Shown here: in pieces, positions 39,752-48,968 of the stretch
Position numbering within the stretch: position 1 is the first letter of the stretch
How the letters are laid out: the number at the start of each line of letters is the position of its first letter
Assembly (NCBI RefSeq): GCF_900188415.1
Contig: NZ_FZNV01000003.1
Location: forward strand, 186,001-250,000
Source: Maribacter sedimenticola
GTDB lineage: Bacteria; Bacteroidota; Bacteroidia; Flavobacteriales; Flavobacteriaceae
Direction of reading: 5' to 3'
Length of the DNA stretch: 64,000 nt
The notes under the pieces: generated by a model
Databases searched by the model: none
The model's input: only the letters and a program-made list of their open reading frames with translations
What the model was told of the DNA's origin: nothing
Position numbers and translations under genes: made by a program

Positions 39752-40601
39752 ATTTCTTCCTTTTTTAATCATAGCGGCATCTGTACTAATTTCATGTACC
39801 AATTATGGTCAACTGAAAGTGGTTACGGACCTACCCACTAGCCTAGAAGAAATTTCTGGAATGGTCACCTATAATGATTCTACAATTTGGGCCATTGAGG
39901 ATAACGGCAATAAAGATGAAATCTATCAAGTGGACCAAAAAGGTGAAATTCTAAAAAGCCTGAAGGTTAAAAATGGGGACAATACGGATTGGGAAGACCT
40001 GACCAAGGACAAAGACGGCAATCTTTATATTGCCGACATTGGGAATAACGCCAATACAAGAAAAAATCTAGTTATCTATAAAGTTCCCAACCCCTCCCAG
40101 GAACCAGGAGAAAAAATAGATGCCGAACAAATTGCATTTTACTATCCCGAACAAAAAAAATTCCCCCCAAATAGAAATGCCCTATTTTATGATGCAGAAG
40201 CTATATTCCACAAGAACAACAAATTATTTATTGTAACGAAAAATAGATCTAACCCATTTACAGGTGAGGCATTCATTTATACCGTACCAGATAGCAAAGG
40301 ATCTTACGAAGCATCGCTAATTGGGACTTTTACCCCTTGTAAAGATTGGAAATTATGCCAGATTACCGCAATAGATATCTCTCCAAACGGGGAAAAAATT
40401 GTAGCTCTCAGCTATGGTAAACTATTTGTTTTTACAAATTTTACCTGGGATGATTTTTCCAAGGGAAAAATGGAAGAAATAGATTTGGGTGCAAGAACCC
40501 AATTAGAATCCATTTGTTTTATAGATAATAAAACCATTTTACTTGCTGATGAAAGAAGCCATGGTACGGGTGGCAATCTGTACACCTACACACTTCCTTA
40601 A
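39744..40601 (+). CDS. Lipoprotein with predicted beta-propeller (SdiA-regulated-like)
   Basis: A 285-residue lipoprotein (lipobox SVLISC). The segments EISGMVTYNDSTIWAIEDNGN, TDWEDLTKDKDGNLYIADIGNN and ITAIDISPNGEKIVALSYG have the rhythm of beta-propeller blades seen in SdiA-regulated and esterase-like phytase proteins. No catalytic residues can be assigned. The start overlaps the previous gene by 8 bp, and the gene ends 4 bp from the convergent metallophosphoesterase fusion, so it closes the UnbV operon. Confidence 0.6.
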   Translation: MNKFLPFLIIAASVLISCTNYGQLKVVTDLPTSLEEISGMVTYNDSTIWAIEDNGNKDEIYQVDQKGEILKSLKVKNGDNTDWEDLTKDKDGNLYIADIGNNANTRKNLVIYKVPNPSQEPGEKIDAEQIAFYYPEQKKFPPNRNALFYDAEAIFHKNNKLFIVTKNRSNPFTGEAFIYTVPDSKGSYEASLIGTFTPCKDWKLCQITAIDISPNGEKIVALSYGKLFVFTNFTWDDFSKGKMEEIDLGARTQLESICFIDNKTILLADERSHGTGGNLYTYTLP

Positions 40602-40604
40602 ACC

Positions 40605-43600
40605 TTAAAATCCAAATCCCAGACCAAAACTAAACCTTGCCCCATCATCACTTGCAAACAATGCCGTATTAATAGAAATAACGTCTGAGGCATTCAAGAA
40701 AAAACCACCTCCATAAGAAGTATGCCAACGCTTGGAACTTATTTCCGGATACCACACCCTACCATAATCAAACCCACCAAAAATACCCATGGCCATTGGC
40801 AAAAGAGAAGTACGTTTCTTTTTTAAGCTAAAGCGTATATCCGTATTTTGGTAAAAACTGGTTTTCCCGGTGAACCGCTGGTTTCTAAAACCACGAAGTC
40901 CGTCCGTACCCCCAATACTTGCCGCTTGATAAAATTCATAACCGTTACCTACATTAAAATGTGCCTTCCATTTGGTGGCCAACACCAATCTTCCATTTGG
41001 CACCAGCCTATAATCGAAGCCTAATGAAGGAATAATATACCCAAAATCTCCACCACCATTGGAAATATTGTCCTTAAACCCAACATTTAAACTGGTAGAC
41101 ATGCCCATGGTAGGAAAAGCTTCATTGTCCTTATTTTCATAGGAATAACCTGCATGAACCCCTAAAAAATCACTGTTTGTTTCTTCTCCATTTTGTTGAT
41201 AGAACGTATTTATAAACCTATCCGCCGTTTCTTCTACACTGATATTTTGATAGGAAACCCCAAATTTAACTTTTGCCCCCAATTGCCCGCGCCACACCAA
41301 GGATGGGGAAAATTCTATTTGTCTTAATTTGACCCTATTGTAATCCAAATCATCATCAAGGTTTACGGTGTTGTTACCGAAACCAAAAAAGTTGACGGCA
41401 AAATTAGGACTGGTAAATCTTGCATGTAATTCAGCGTTCCAATTCTCTAGAATATGTGCAAATTCTCCCTGATACTTAAAATCAAAACCACTTGTAGCAA
41501 AATAATAAGATGCTGCAAATGTATGTTGTTGAGTAAATGGATTTTGTCTAAAACCATTATAAGTATATGTATTTAAAAATCCGATACGCACCCCATCATC
41601 CGGATTAAAACCTATGGTAGGTATAATTTGGTTAAAGCTATTTCTAACATTTAAAGGCTGGTAAGTATTTAACTCATAATCATCTGAGCGCTTTACTTTT
41701 GCCCCGGACGTTTCTTCAAATGTATTTTTCTTGCTCTTAAAATCATAGAGTGCCACATTTCTACCATTGCCAACTTTATATATATCATTATTTTGACCAC
41801 CAATGACCCTAACTTTTATTCCCTTAAAATTTGAAGGATTCTCAATCTCAAAAATATCATCGTCATCTAAACCATATACCCAAATTTCTTTGGTATCCGC
41901 TTTTGTAAATATTTTATGATAAAAAAGTTTTTCCTTTTTATCATCTATATTCCTATACACCTTTACTTCCGTTTGCCTTTCGTTTAGCCTATGAATTTCA
42001 AACCAATCGTCTTTATCAGTACCTGCAACCACTGCATACTTATTAAGGACACCATAATATTCTTGGGCCGTTTCCCGTATATGACTCAGCCGTGCCAACA
42101 AAACTTTCTTTATTTCATCTATGGTTTCATCCCTAACCTCTTCAGGAAAAGCGGTAAAGGCGTTATCTATTACTTCCGGAGTTAAATTTTTTTGCAAATA
42201 ATCCGCTTGCGCCAACCATTGGTCTTTGTCCGTTTCGCCCAATAAAGCCAAGTCCAATACATAGGTTTTTGGAGATGAATTAAAGCCTTTGACACTTCTT
42301 ATCTCTTCCGTAAAACCTTCCATTAAACGTAACCCCGGTATAATACGGGTAGCAATGTTCATTAAGGCACCATCGCCCATTTTGGAAAACACCTGATCAC
42401 GGTCTCTGGGTACAGGTCTATAGATTATTTTATCTCTCTCCTTGTCCTTAAATTCTGCCCACCTCCATTGGTCTACATGTCTATCCCAGTCTCCCAAAGC
42501 CATATCAAACAATCTTGCCCGTAGGTATAAATCTTTGTCCACCTCATATTTTTCATCATCCCGTAAATCTTCCAACATACTATCTGTACTCTTAAGCTCA
42601 TTGGAATATCCAAAACTTGCCAAATTTCCATGGCCATCACCGGCATGTTCCTCTATCATATAAAGTTCGTCACCAAAAGTATCGTTGTATTCCTTTAGAG
42701 CAGGTTGTTTGGGAACATAATACAATACGGGATTGGTATGGTAAAGTCCCACAGCATCAGAAAGTGCCGCAATGGTAAAAGGTCCATAAGGATGCGACCC
42801 TGTGTAAAAATCTTGTAATAGCTCTTGGGTATAGGTTTCCTTTAAGTCTTCCAATACATACTGGTCTTGAAATGCCATGGACTGCAGATAAAGTTCAGCA
42901 CTTTTTTTCAATGCCCTCATTACATATTCCCTACCGTCCTTTCGTTGTAACCGCAATGATTTGGATTGATGACCGCCCCCTTTCTTCACGGGTATAAGAC
43001 CCCCCATTAACGTATCCAAATTAACGGTTGGTGCTGTAATTTTGGTGCCATAATACTTGCGGTAACGTTCTCCCCATATAGTCCTAAAAAATTTACTCTT
43101 ATCAATATCCTCTTGCGTATATACCGAAGCTTTTACGGTTTTAGGAAATGAAACCGTATACTCACCCGTATACTCTACTTGAGTAGGTGGCAATACGGTA
43201 TTGGTAAACAAAAACTCTTCATTGCCATTAGCCCTAACACCATAGAACCTAACCCTTGAAGAACCGTCTTTGTATACTTCTAGTGTGGCATAGCCCATTT
43301 TTCCGGTATTGAACTGCGACCCGTTCAATAATCTAGTGGTACCTTCCTTGGCCCCAGATCCGCTTACAATTTGCGGTGTATTGTTTTCAACAATGTATTG
43401 TAAAGTATGTTCGTGACCGGAAGCGAATATTACACGATCGGAAAATTGGGCCAAAGTAGTTACCCTTTTCATCAATTCATTGTATCGCTTGTTGTTCAGA
43501 TCCTCAACAGATGCACCGGAAGTATTTCTAAGTACATTAATAAATGTTCCCAATACGGGTACCGGCACAGGAAGTTCTTTGGGATAAAATTGTTTACGTA

Positions 43601-44321
43601 ATGAAAATTGACCACCATGGGGACCATAGCTTGTAGTAGGGTGATGCATGGCAATAATCGTAGTTCTATCCCTATAATCCTTTATGGCGTCCTCCAATTC
43701 CAGAAAAAATTTCTCCCTGCTTTTTATATCGCATTTATCGTTCATATCCGGGCGCTTGTCCCAATTCGTCAAGTACCACTCCGTATCTATCGTAATAATA
43801 GCAACATCATCCGATACCTCTATGACATCCAAGGGACATCCATTTTCCGGTAAAAACGGGTCTTTTTCTTTCTTTTTCAATGCATCCTTGATATAGTTCT
43901 CTTCCCGCTCCAGACCTATTAAACCTTCTGTGTACCAATCATGATTTCCTGGTATGAACAATGGTCTACCCTTAAAATTATCAAGGGTCTTCAACTGGGC
44001 ATCAAGATCATTTTTGGCATTAAAATATGCGGCTGTAGAATCCTTGGGGTCTGGCAAACCAGCAGGATATATATTGTCTCCCAAAAAAATAGCAGTACTG
44101 TTCTTATCCGCTTTGTCCAGTCTTTTCTTGAAAATTTTCAAGGCAGCGTTCATGTCTCCCATTGGGGACAGGCCCGCATCACCTATAAGATAAAACGTAT
44201 GGACCACTTCTTTGTCCTCTTGAACGTCCAACGCATATTTTTCATCTACATATTTAGTATCAATGGTGGCGCAACTGGCAATTACGGATACTATTAATAG
44301 GTAAGCATAATATTTTCTCAT
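40605..44321 (-). CDS. Metallophosphoesterase / kinase-like / beta-barrel surface fusion
   Basis: A 1238-residue lipoprotein-type protein (lipobox VIASC). Part 1 (about 40-370) is a complete calcineurin-like metallophosphoesterase: GDAG, GDNIYPAG, GNHDWYTEG, MHHP, GHEH. Part 2 (about 430-740) is not a known simple domain to me; it has VMRALKK (about 470), GDWDRHVDQ (about 610) and PRDRDQ (about 637), an order reminiscent of the Lys, catalytic Asp-Arg-His and metal Asp of HipA/FAM20/CotH-type kinases. Part 3 (about 870-1238) has alternating beta strands ending FSFGLGFGF, like a BamA/surface-antigen barrel, with GTDGLRGF as the hallmark. Flavobacterial homologues are usually called metallophosphoesterase. 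It is divergent from the HD-PycTM gene with a 57-bp gap. Confidence 0.82.
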   Translation of the reverse strand: MRKYYAYLLIVSVIASCATIDTKYVDEKYALDVQEDKEVVHTFYLIGDAGLSPMGDMNAALKIFKKRLDKADKNSTAIFLGDNIYPAGLPDPKDSTAAYFNAKNDLDAQLKTLDNFKGRPLFIPGNHDWYTEGLIGLEREENYIKDALKKKEKDPFLPENGCPLDVIEVSDDVAIITIDTEWYLTNWDKRPDMNDKCDIKSREKFFLELEDAIKDYRDRTTIIAMHHPTTSYGPHGGQFSLRKQFYPKELPVPVPVLGTFINVLRNTSGASVEDLNNKRYNELMKRVTTLAQFSDRVIFASGHEHTLQYIVENNTPQIVSGSGAKEGTTRLLNGSQFNTGKMGYATLEVYKDGSSRVRFYGVRANGNEEFLFTNTVLPPTQVEYTGEYTVSFPKTVKASVYTQEDIDKSKFFRTIWGERYRKYYGTKITAPTVNLDTLMGGLIPVKKGGGHQSKSLRLQRKDGREYVMRALKKSAELYLQSMAFQDQYVLEDLKETYTQELLQDFYTGSHPYGPFTIAALSDAVGLYHTNPVLYYVPKQPALKEYNDTFGDELYMIEEHAGDGHGNLASFGYSNELKSTDSMLEDLRDDEKYEVDKDLYLRARLFDMALGDWDRHVDQWRWAEFKDKERDKIIYRPVPRDRDQVFSKMGDGALMNIATRIIPGLRLMEGFTEEIRSVKGFNSSPKTYVLDLALLGETDKDQWLAQADYLQKNLTPEVIDNAFTAFPEEVRDETIDEIKKVLLARLSHIRETAQEYYGVLNKYAVVAGTDKDDWFEIHRLNERQTEVKVYRNIDDKKEKLFYHKIFTKADTKEIWVYGLDDDDIFEIENPSNFKGIKVRVIGGQNNDIYKVGNGRNVALYDFKSKKNTFEETSGAKVKRSDDYELNTYQPLNVRNSFNQIIPTIGFNPDDGVRIGFLNTYTYNGFRQNPFTQQHTFAASYYFATSGFDFKYQGEFAHILENWNAELHARFTSPNFAVNFFGFGNNTVNLDDDLDYNRVKLRQIEFSPSLVWRGQLGAKVKFGVSYQNISVEETADRFINTFYQQNGEETNSDFLGVHAGYSYENKDNEAFPTMGMSTSLNVGFKDNISNGGGDFGYIIPSLGFDYRLVPNGRLVLATKWKAHFNVGNGYEFYQAASIGGTDGLRGFRNQRFTGKTSFYQNTDIRFSLKKKRTSLLPMAMGIFGGFDYGRVWYPEISSKRWHTSYGGGFFLNASDVISINTALFASDDGARFSFGLGFGF

Positions 44322-44378
44322 AGTAATGTAACCCTCTTTAAATTTTTGTAATTTGGGTATTTCTAACCAAAATTTCCT

Positions 44379-45596
44379 ATGTCGAATATCTTAGCCAAGG
44401 CACAAGATTTTGTGACCGATCTACTTACTAACAAGTTGGATAAGAATTTTCTATATCATAACCTCAGGCACACTCAACGTGTCGTTAAAAGTACTAAAGA
44501 ATTATTGGACGCATGTTCTCTATCCGATCAAGAAAGGGAATTATTACTACTTGTTGCCTGGCTGCATGATACAGGATACACCAAAGGGATAAAAGATCAT
44601 GAGGAGAACAGCTGTGCCATAGCCGAGACTTTCCTAACAAAGGAAGGTTATGAACCCAATAAAATAGAACAGATAAAAACGTGTATACTGGCCACAAAAT
44701 GGAATGCAAAGCCATCTAATTTAATGGAGGAAATCATAAGGGATGCGGATTCCTCACATTTTGCCCAAAGTAGTTATATTGAAACATCGGAATTACTACG
44801 TGAGGAGCTAAAATTACTGGGGGTTAAAAATTTTAGCCAAAAAGAATGGTTGCAAGGCAACATTCAAGTATTTAGAACAGACCACCAATATTACACGGAC
44901 TATGCCAAGGAACATTGGTCAGAAAAAAAGGACAAGAATTTAAGAAAGCTGATCAAGGATAAAAAATCCGAGAAAAAAATTGCAAAAAAAGAACGGCTCA
45001 AAGCCAAATTTAAGGGCGAAAGTCCAGATCGGGGCATACAGACCTTATATAGGGTTACACTTAAAAATCATATTACCCTAAGTGATATTGCGGATACCAA
45101 GGCCAATATTCTTCTTTCTGTGAATGCCATCATTATATCGTTGGCATTATCCAATTTAATTCCAAAATTGGACAACCCGTCCAACGATTATCTCATTTAC
45201 CCAACCGTAATCTTTGTTCTCTTTGCTATAGTATCAATGATATTAGCGGTTTTGGCAACTAGACCCAATGTAACCAGTGGTTCTTTTACCAAAGAAGATG
45301 TGGCCAACAAAAATGTGAATTTATTGTTTTTTGGTAATTTTCATAAAATGAAATTAGGTGAATACGAGTGGGCCATACAAGAAATGCTAAAGGATAAGGA
45401 TTACATATATTCTTCCTTGACCAAAGACCTTTATTTTTTAGGAATAGTGCTCAATAGAAAATACACCTTGTTGCGTTGGACCTACACTATATTTATGATA
45501 GGCATGATCCTCTCCGTTATTGCATTTGCAATCTCGTTCAAGTTCTATGGCCCGGACAGAAAACTAGAATTATTGAGCCAAGTACTATTCCTTTAA
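44379..45596 (+). CDS. HD-domain phosphohydrolase fused to Pycsar-type transmembrane effector domain
   Basis: A 405-residue fusion. Residues 1-200 form an HD phosphohydrolase domain with metal ligands His31 (HNLRH), His63-Asp64 (WLHDTGY), His74 and Asp124 (RDADSSH). A charged linker (about 185-215, rich in Lys) follows. Residues about 225-400 match the PycTM/DUF5706 effector of Pycsar anti-phage systems: SDIADTKANILLSVNAIIISLAL with first membrane helix, second helix YPTVIFVLFAIVSMILAVLA, and a C-terminal helix IFMIGMILSVIAFAISF. In Pycsar, cyclic UMP or CMP triggers membrane disruption by such domains. No pyrimidine cyclase gene is nearby. Its end overlaps the convergent GAF gene by 12 bp. 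Confidence 0.85.
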   Translation: MSNILAKAQDFVTDLLTNKLDKNFLYHNLRHTQRVVKSTKELLDACSLSDQERELLLLVAWLHDTGYTKGIKDHEENSCAIAETFLTKEGYEPNKIEQIKTCILATKWNAKPSNLMEEIIRDADSSHFAQSSYIETSELLREELKLLGVKNFSQKEWLQGNIQVFRTDHQYYTDYAKEHWSEKKDKNLRKLIKDKKSEKKIAKKERLKAKFKGESPDRGIQTLYRVTLKNHITLSDIADTKANILLSVNAIIISLALSNLIPKLDNPSNDYLIYPTVIFVLFAIVSMILAVLATRPNVTSGSFTKEDVANKNVNLLFFGNFHKMKLGEYEWAIQEMLKDKDYIYSSLTKDLYFLGIVLNRKYTLLRWTYTIFMIGMILSVIAFAISFKFYGPDRKLELLSQVLFL

Positions 45597-47957
45597 GGTA
45601 TCGATCAAATCGTTGTAAGTATAGGTTTTATCCGGAGCTTTCTCCGTTTTGTATAGGATTTCCGCACGTATGGCCTTAAGACCCGATACGCCCTGCAACC
45701 CCTCTAACTCAACAATCTCTATTTTGTTGGTAAAATAACCTTTAGATTTTAAGAACTTAATATATCTTAAATACTCCAGTTCATCTTTTTTCTGTGAATA
45801 CACGATTGAAAGCATGCCTTTCTTGGTTAATCTTTCCTCGGTTCCCTTAATATATGATTTGTCTATCCTTTTCTTGATTACCTCATAACGGGCGTTATAG
45901 GTTCCATCAACATCAAATTGTTTTTCATCCATTCTAAATCGAATGGATAATGAGGTATTGTACACCAGTATTAATGAGGTGGCGTCTAACGGAACGGGCA
46001 ACTCAGGTTTTAGGGCATAGTGCACATTTTCCATTTCACACATTACCTGTAATTGCCAAAGTCGAAGATTATTAAGATATAGCTGGTTATATTCCAAATC
46101 TTCTGATATAGATTCACCAATGTACATATTATGTTCTACTCCATCCGTCTTAAAGCGCTCATAATAATGTGGATACATGTTTTGTGCACTTTCTTGCTTC
46201 TTATCAATAACGGCAGATAATTTTTTATTGATCAGGGTTACACTTTCATCATAGTTTTTTCTATGATCGTAATATGAACCCGTACCCATATCAATCTTTG
46301 CCTCATAGGCAAGAATATGTTTTTCAATGGTACTATCGGATTTTTTTAAATGCTCAAAAACCGGTGTGATTTCATCGTGTACAAAATCAAATATGGCCTG
46401 CTCACTATTGGTGTACAACATTTCCTTTATACTTTCAAGGTGATTGTTCACCCTGAATATCAATTCTTCATAAATGGGCAGGTGCCACTTATCCATAGCC
46501 AAAGTAAGAACATTGGCTATTTCAGAAAGCTGTATCATTAAATCTCGCTGAATGGCAAGGTTTCTGGCCTTGGAAGAATCCTTAATATCAATTTGACCAA
46601 AAAGCGGATACACATCCTTAAAGATAATTTCCCTGAACGCAGTTGGTCTTCCTTCCAACTCATCTCCCATAAACCTTTTGGCCTCTTCCTGAAATTTCCA
46701 ATATACAGAGGAATGCACAGAGGTACACTCATTCTGTATAATTGCATCTATCCTATTATTTTCCTCATTTTTGGCGCGTACCACGGCAGAAACGATAAAG
46801 GGCATTACATCGTCCAGCTTTTGCGCATTTACACCATTCAACACTCCTTTTCGTTCAGAAACTACTTCTAGAACGCCCAATAATTTTCCTTCAAAGGCAA
46901 TGGGAGCAAAAATTGCACTCTTTATTTGCTGCTCCTTTAATGCAGCATAAGGCTCCACACCCTCATTTGTCTCCACAAAACGGTCAATATCGGTTATGAT
47001 GAAATAAGCATTGTCATTGATCAACTTGTCATACGACTCCATGCACAAAGCGGTCTTGCAGCTTAAATGATCTTGACCATGTAAAAGAAAGCTATTGAAG
47101 CTCATGCCTATAATCTCCTCAAACCTATCGCTCTTGGCATCATATGAGGCAAAACCCACCTTTATATTGGGCAGTTTAAAGAAGGATTTGAAGGTCTCCT
47201 GCAATTCCTCCATGAAATTTACGGGACGTAAATTATTCTTGGAAATCAATTTTGATTTTATATCGGATATGGCCTGCTCTGCCGTAACGTCAAACAAGTT
47301 TGCTATAACAAAACCCTTGCTAATAAAACTTTCTGGCGGAATCTTCTCCATCCACAATGCTACGTCATATGGGTTTTCCAATAATTCATCTACATCGTCC
47401 TGGGTAATGTCTTTTGCTTTTTCAGTAGCAATAATCTCTATAAAATCTGCATTGTATAAAATTCTGTAGTGGCGCATAACCCCCTGCGCATCTGGTATAT
47501 CATAAAAATAAGGTCTGCTGAAATCAAATTCAAATCCATAGTGGAAATTCAAGATCACAACACAGCTCATGATATAGTCCATACCTTCGCCAAGACTTCT
47601 CATTTCTGGCTGATATTCCTTACCAGCTTCACTGATTATCTTTTGAAAGCGTTTTGTTGACTTAATGATAACATCCCTGTACGGCAACGTGGCAACCTTA
47701 ATTTCGTTGGTACTCAATGCCTCGGTAAAGGTATCCTGTAAAATTCTATCGATAACCTCCTTGTATTTTTCCAATAGAGCAAAATCCGTAAATCCGTCAC
47801 GCAGTTCCGGATATTGGCTTTGGGCATCCAAAATGCGTTTGGCCGTTGCGGCCAAAAAAGGGTCATCTCCGGTCAATTGTTCCTCATACTTCCGCAGAAG
47901 TTTGTCAAAACTGACCAGATGCTTTAAAGGCATAACACTATTGTACGGATGGTTCAT
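45585..47957 (-). CDS. GAF-domain protein of unknown function
   Basis: A 790-residue soluble protein with no signal peptide or membrane helices. Residues about 250-400 form a GAF domain, with the typical AIFAPIAFEGKLLGVLEVVSER strand-loop-strand signature. The N-terminal 250 and C-terminal 390 residues are mainly helical and charged and I do not recognise them; no kinase, cyclase or helix-turn-helix motif is visible. GAF domains bind cyclic nucleotides, haem or other small ligands, so a sensing role is likely. The first ATG (47957) is used; a second at 47933 is also possible. The 3' end overlaps the HD-PycTM gene tail-to-tail. Confidence 0.7.
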   Translation of the reverse strand: MNHPYNSVMPLKHLVSFDKLLRKYEEQLTGDDPFLAATAKRILDAQSQYPELRDGFTDFALLEKYKEVIDRILQDTFTEALSTNEIKVATLPYRDVIIKSTKRFQKIISEAGKEYQPEMRSLGEGMDYIMSCVVILNFHYGFEFDFSRPYFYDIPDAQGVMRHYRILYNADFIEIIATEKAKDITQDDVDELLENPYDVALWMEKIPPESFISKGFVIANLFDVTAEQAISDIKSKLISKNNLRPVNFMEELQETFKSFFKLPNIKVGFASYDAKSDRFEEIIGMSFNSFLLHGQDHLSCKTALCMESYDKLINDNAYFIITDIDRFVETNEGVEPYAALKEQQIKSAIFAPIAFEGKLLGVLEVVSERKGVLNGVNAQKLDDVMPFIVSAVVRAKNEENNRIDAIIQNECTSVHSSVYWKFQEEAKRFMGDELEGRPTAFREIIFKDVYPLFGQIDIKDSSKARNLAIQRDLMIQLSEIANVLTLAMDKWHLPIYEELIFRVNNHLESIKEMLYTNSEQAIFDFVHDEITPVFEHLKKSDSTIEKHILAYEAKIDMGTGSYYDHRKNYDESVTLINKKLSAVIDKKQESAQNMYPHYYERFKTDGVEHNMYIGESISEDLEYNQLYLNNLRLWQLQVMCEMENVHYALKPELPVPLDATSLILVYNTSLSIRFRMDEKQFDVDGTYNARYEVIKKRIDKSYIKGTEERLTKKGMLSIVYSQKKDELEYLRYIKFLKSKGYFTNKIEIVELEGLQGVSGLKAIRAEILYKTEKAPDKTYTYNDLIDTLKE

Positions 47958-48067
47958 GTAATTCTTAGTCTACATTTATGCTGTAAAGTTACAAAACACC
48001 ACAAGTTTTTTAGGAACTACTCCCATATGGTTGGCGGGATTTTCGGATATTTAACGAAAAATAGACC

Positions 48068-48964
48068 ATGTCATCGGAAACCAGACTTAATAAAGCCCTT
48101 AAAAATGCCAAAGTCCTTTCCTTTGACGATACTTCCAAATTCATTCTGTTTAGTGACTGTCATAGAGGTGACAATAGTTTTGCCGATGATTTTGCCAATA
48201 ATAGAAACATTTACTATCACGCCCTAAAATTCTATTATTCAGAAGGATTTCAATATTGCGAGCTTGGTGATGGTGATGAACTATGGGAAAACATTCACTT
48301 TGAATCTATTTTTGAAGCACATAAAAATGTATTTAAATTATTAAAACAGTTTCATCTAGAACATAGATTACACATGATCTGGGGCAATCATGATATGGTC
48401 TACAAGGATGAAGCTTATGTTAAAAAACACCTTTCAAGTTATTTTGAGCCTATTGACGATAAGGACAAATCGCTCTTTGAGGGCATAAAATACCATGAAG
48501 CCATTATATTAAGGCATAAGGAAACCCAACAAGAAATTTTTCTTACCCATGGCCACCAAGCAGATTGGTGGAACTATACTTTTTGGAGATGGGGCCGATT
48601 TTTAGTCAGGGTCCTTTGGAAACCTTTACAGGTATGGGGCATTGCCGATCCTACCTCTCCAGCAAAGAACTACACGGAACTTATAAAAGTAGAACGGCGT
48701 ATAAAAAAATGGATTTTAAAGCATAACCTTTTGGTTACGGTCATAGGGCATACCCACAGGCCCCGTTTTCCAGAACCTGGTGATATCCCCCTTTTTAACG
48801 ATGGTAGTTGTGTGCACCCTAGGAGTATAACAGGAATTGAGATAGAAAACGGAAAGATCTCATTGATCAAATGGCAGATCAACACTACCGATGATGGTAC
48901 TTTACGTGTTGTACGTATTTTACTTGAAGGTCCCCAAAAACTAGAGGACTATAGAGAAAAGTAA
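48068..48964 (+). CDS. Calcineurin-like metallophosphoesterase
   Basis: A 298-residue cytoplasmic metallophosphoesterase with the full motif set: SDCHRGD, LGDGDELWEN, WGNHDMV, LTHGHQADWW and IGHTHRPRF. The arrangement is closest to the UDP-2,3-diacylglucosamine hydrolase/Ser-Thr phosphatase-like branch, but a tryptophan-rich segment after GHQ (WWNYTFWRWGRFL) is unusual for LpxH, and the substrate cannot be named. It is divergent from the GAF gene (110-bp gap) and ends 4 bp before the AraC-type regulator gene, so those two may be co-transcribed. Confidence 0.87.
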   Translation: MSSETRLNKALKNAKVLSFDDTSKFILFSDCHRGDNSFADDFANNRNIYYHALKFYYSEGFQYCELGDGDELWENIHFESIFEAHKNVFKLLKQFHLEHRLHMIWGNHDMVYKDEAYVKKHLSSYFEPIDDKDKSLFEGIKYHEAIILRHKETQQEIFLTHGHQADWWNYTFWRWGRFLVRVLWKPLQVWGIADPTSPAKNYTELIKVERRIKKWILKHNLLVTVIGHTHRPRFPEPGDIPLFNDGSCVHPRSITGIEIENGKISLIKWQINTTDDGTLRVVRILLEGPQKLEDYREK

Positions 48965-48968
48965 TGTA

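Noticed and set aside
43941-44297. 118-residue plus-strand frame opposite the start of the phosphoesterase fusion
   Set aside because: Opposes conserved phosphoesterase motifs and the signal sequence; no promoter or family match.
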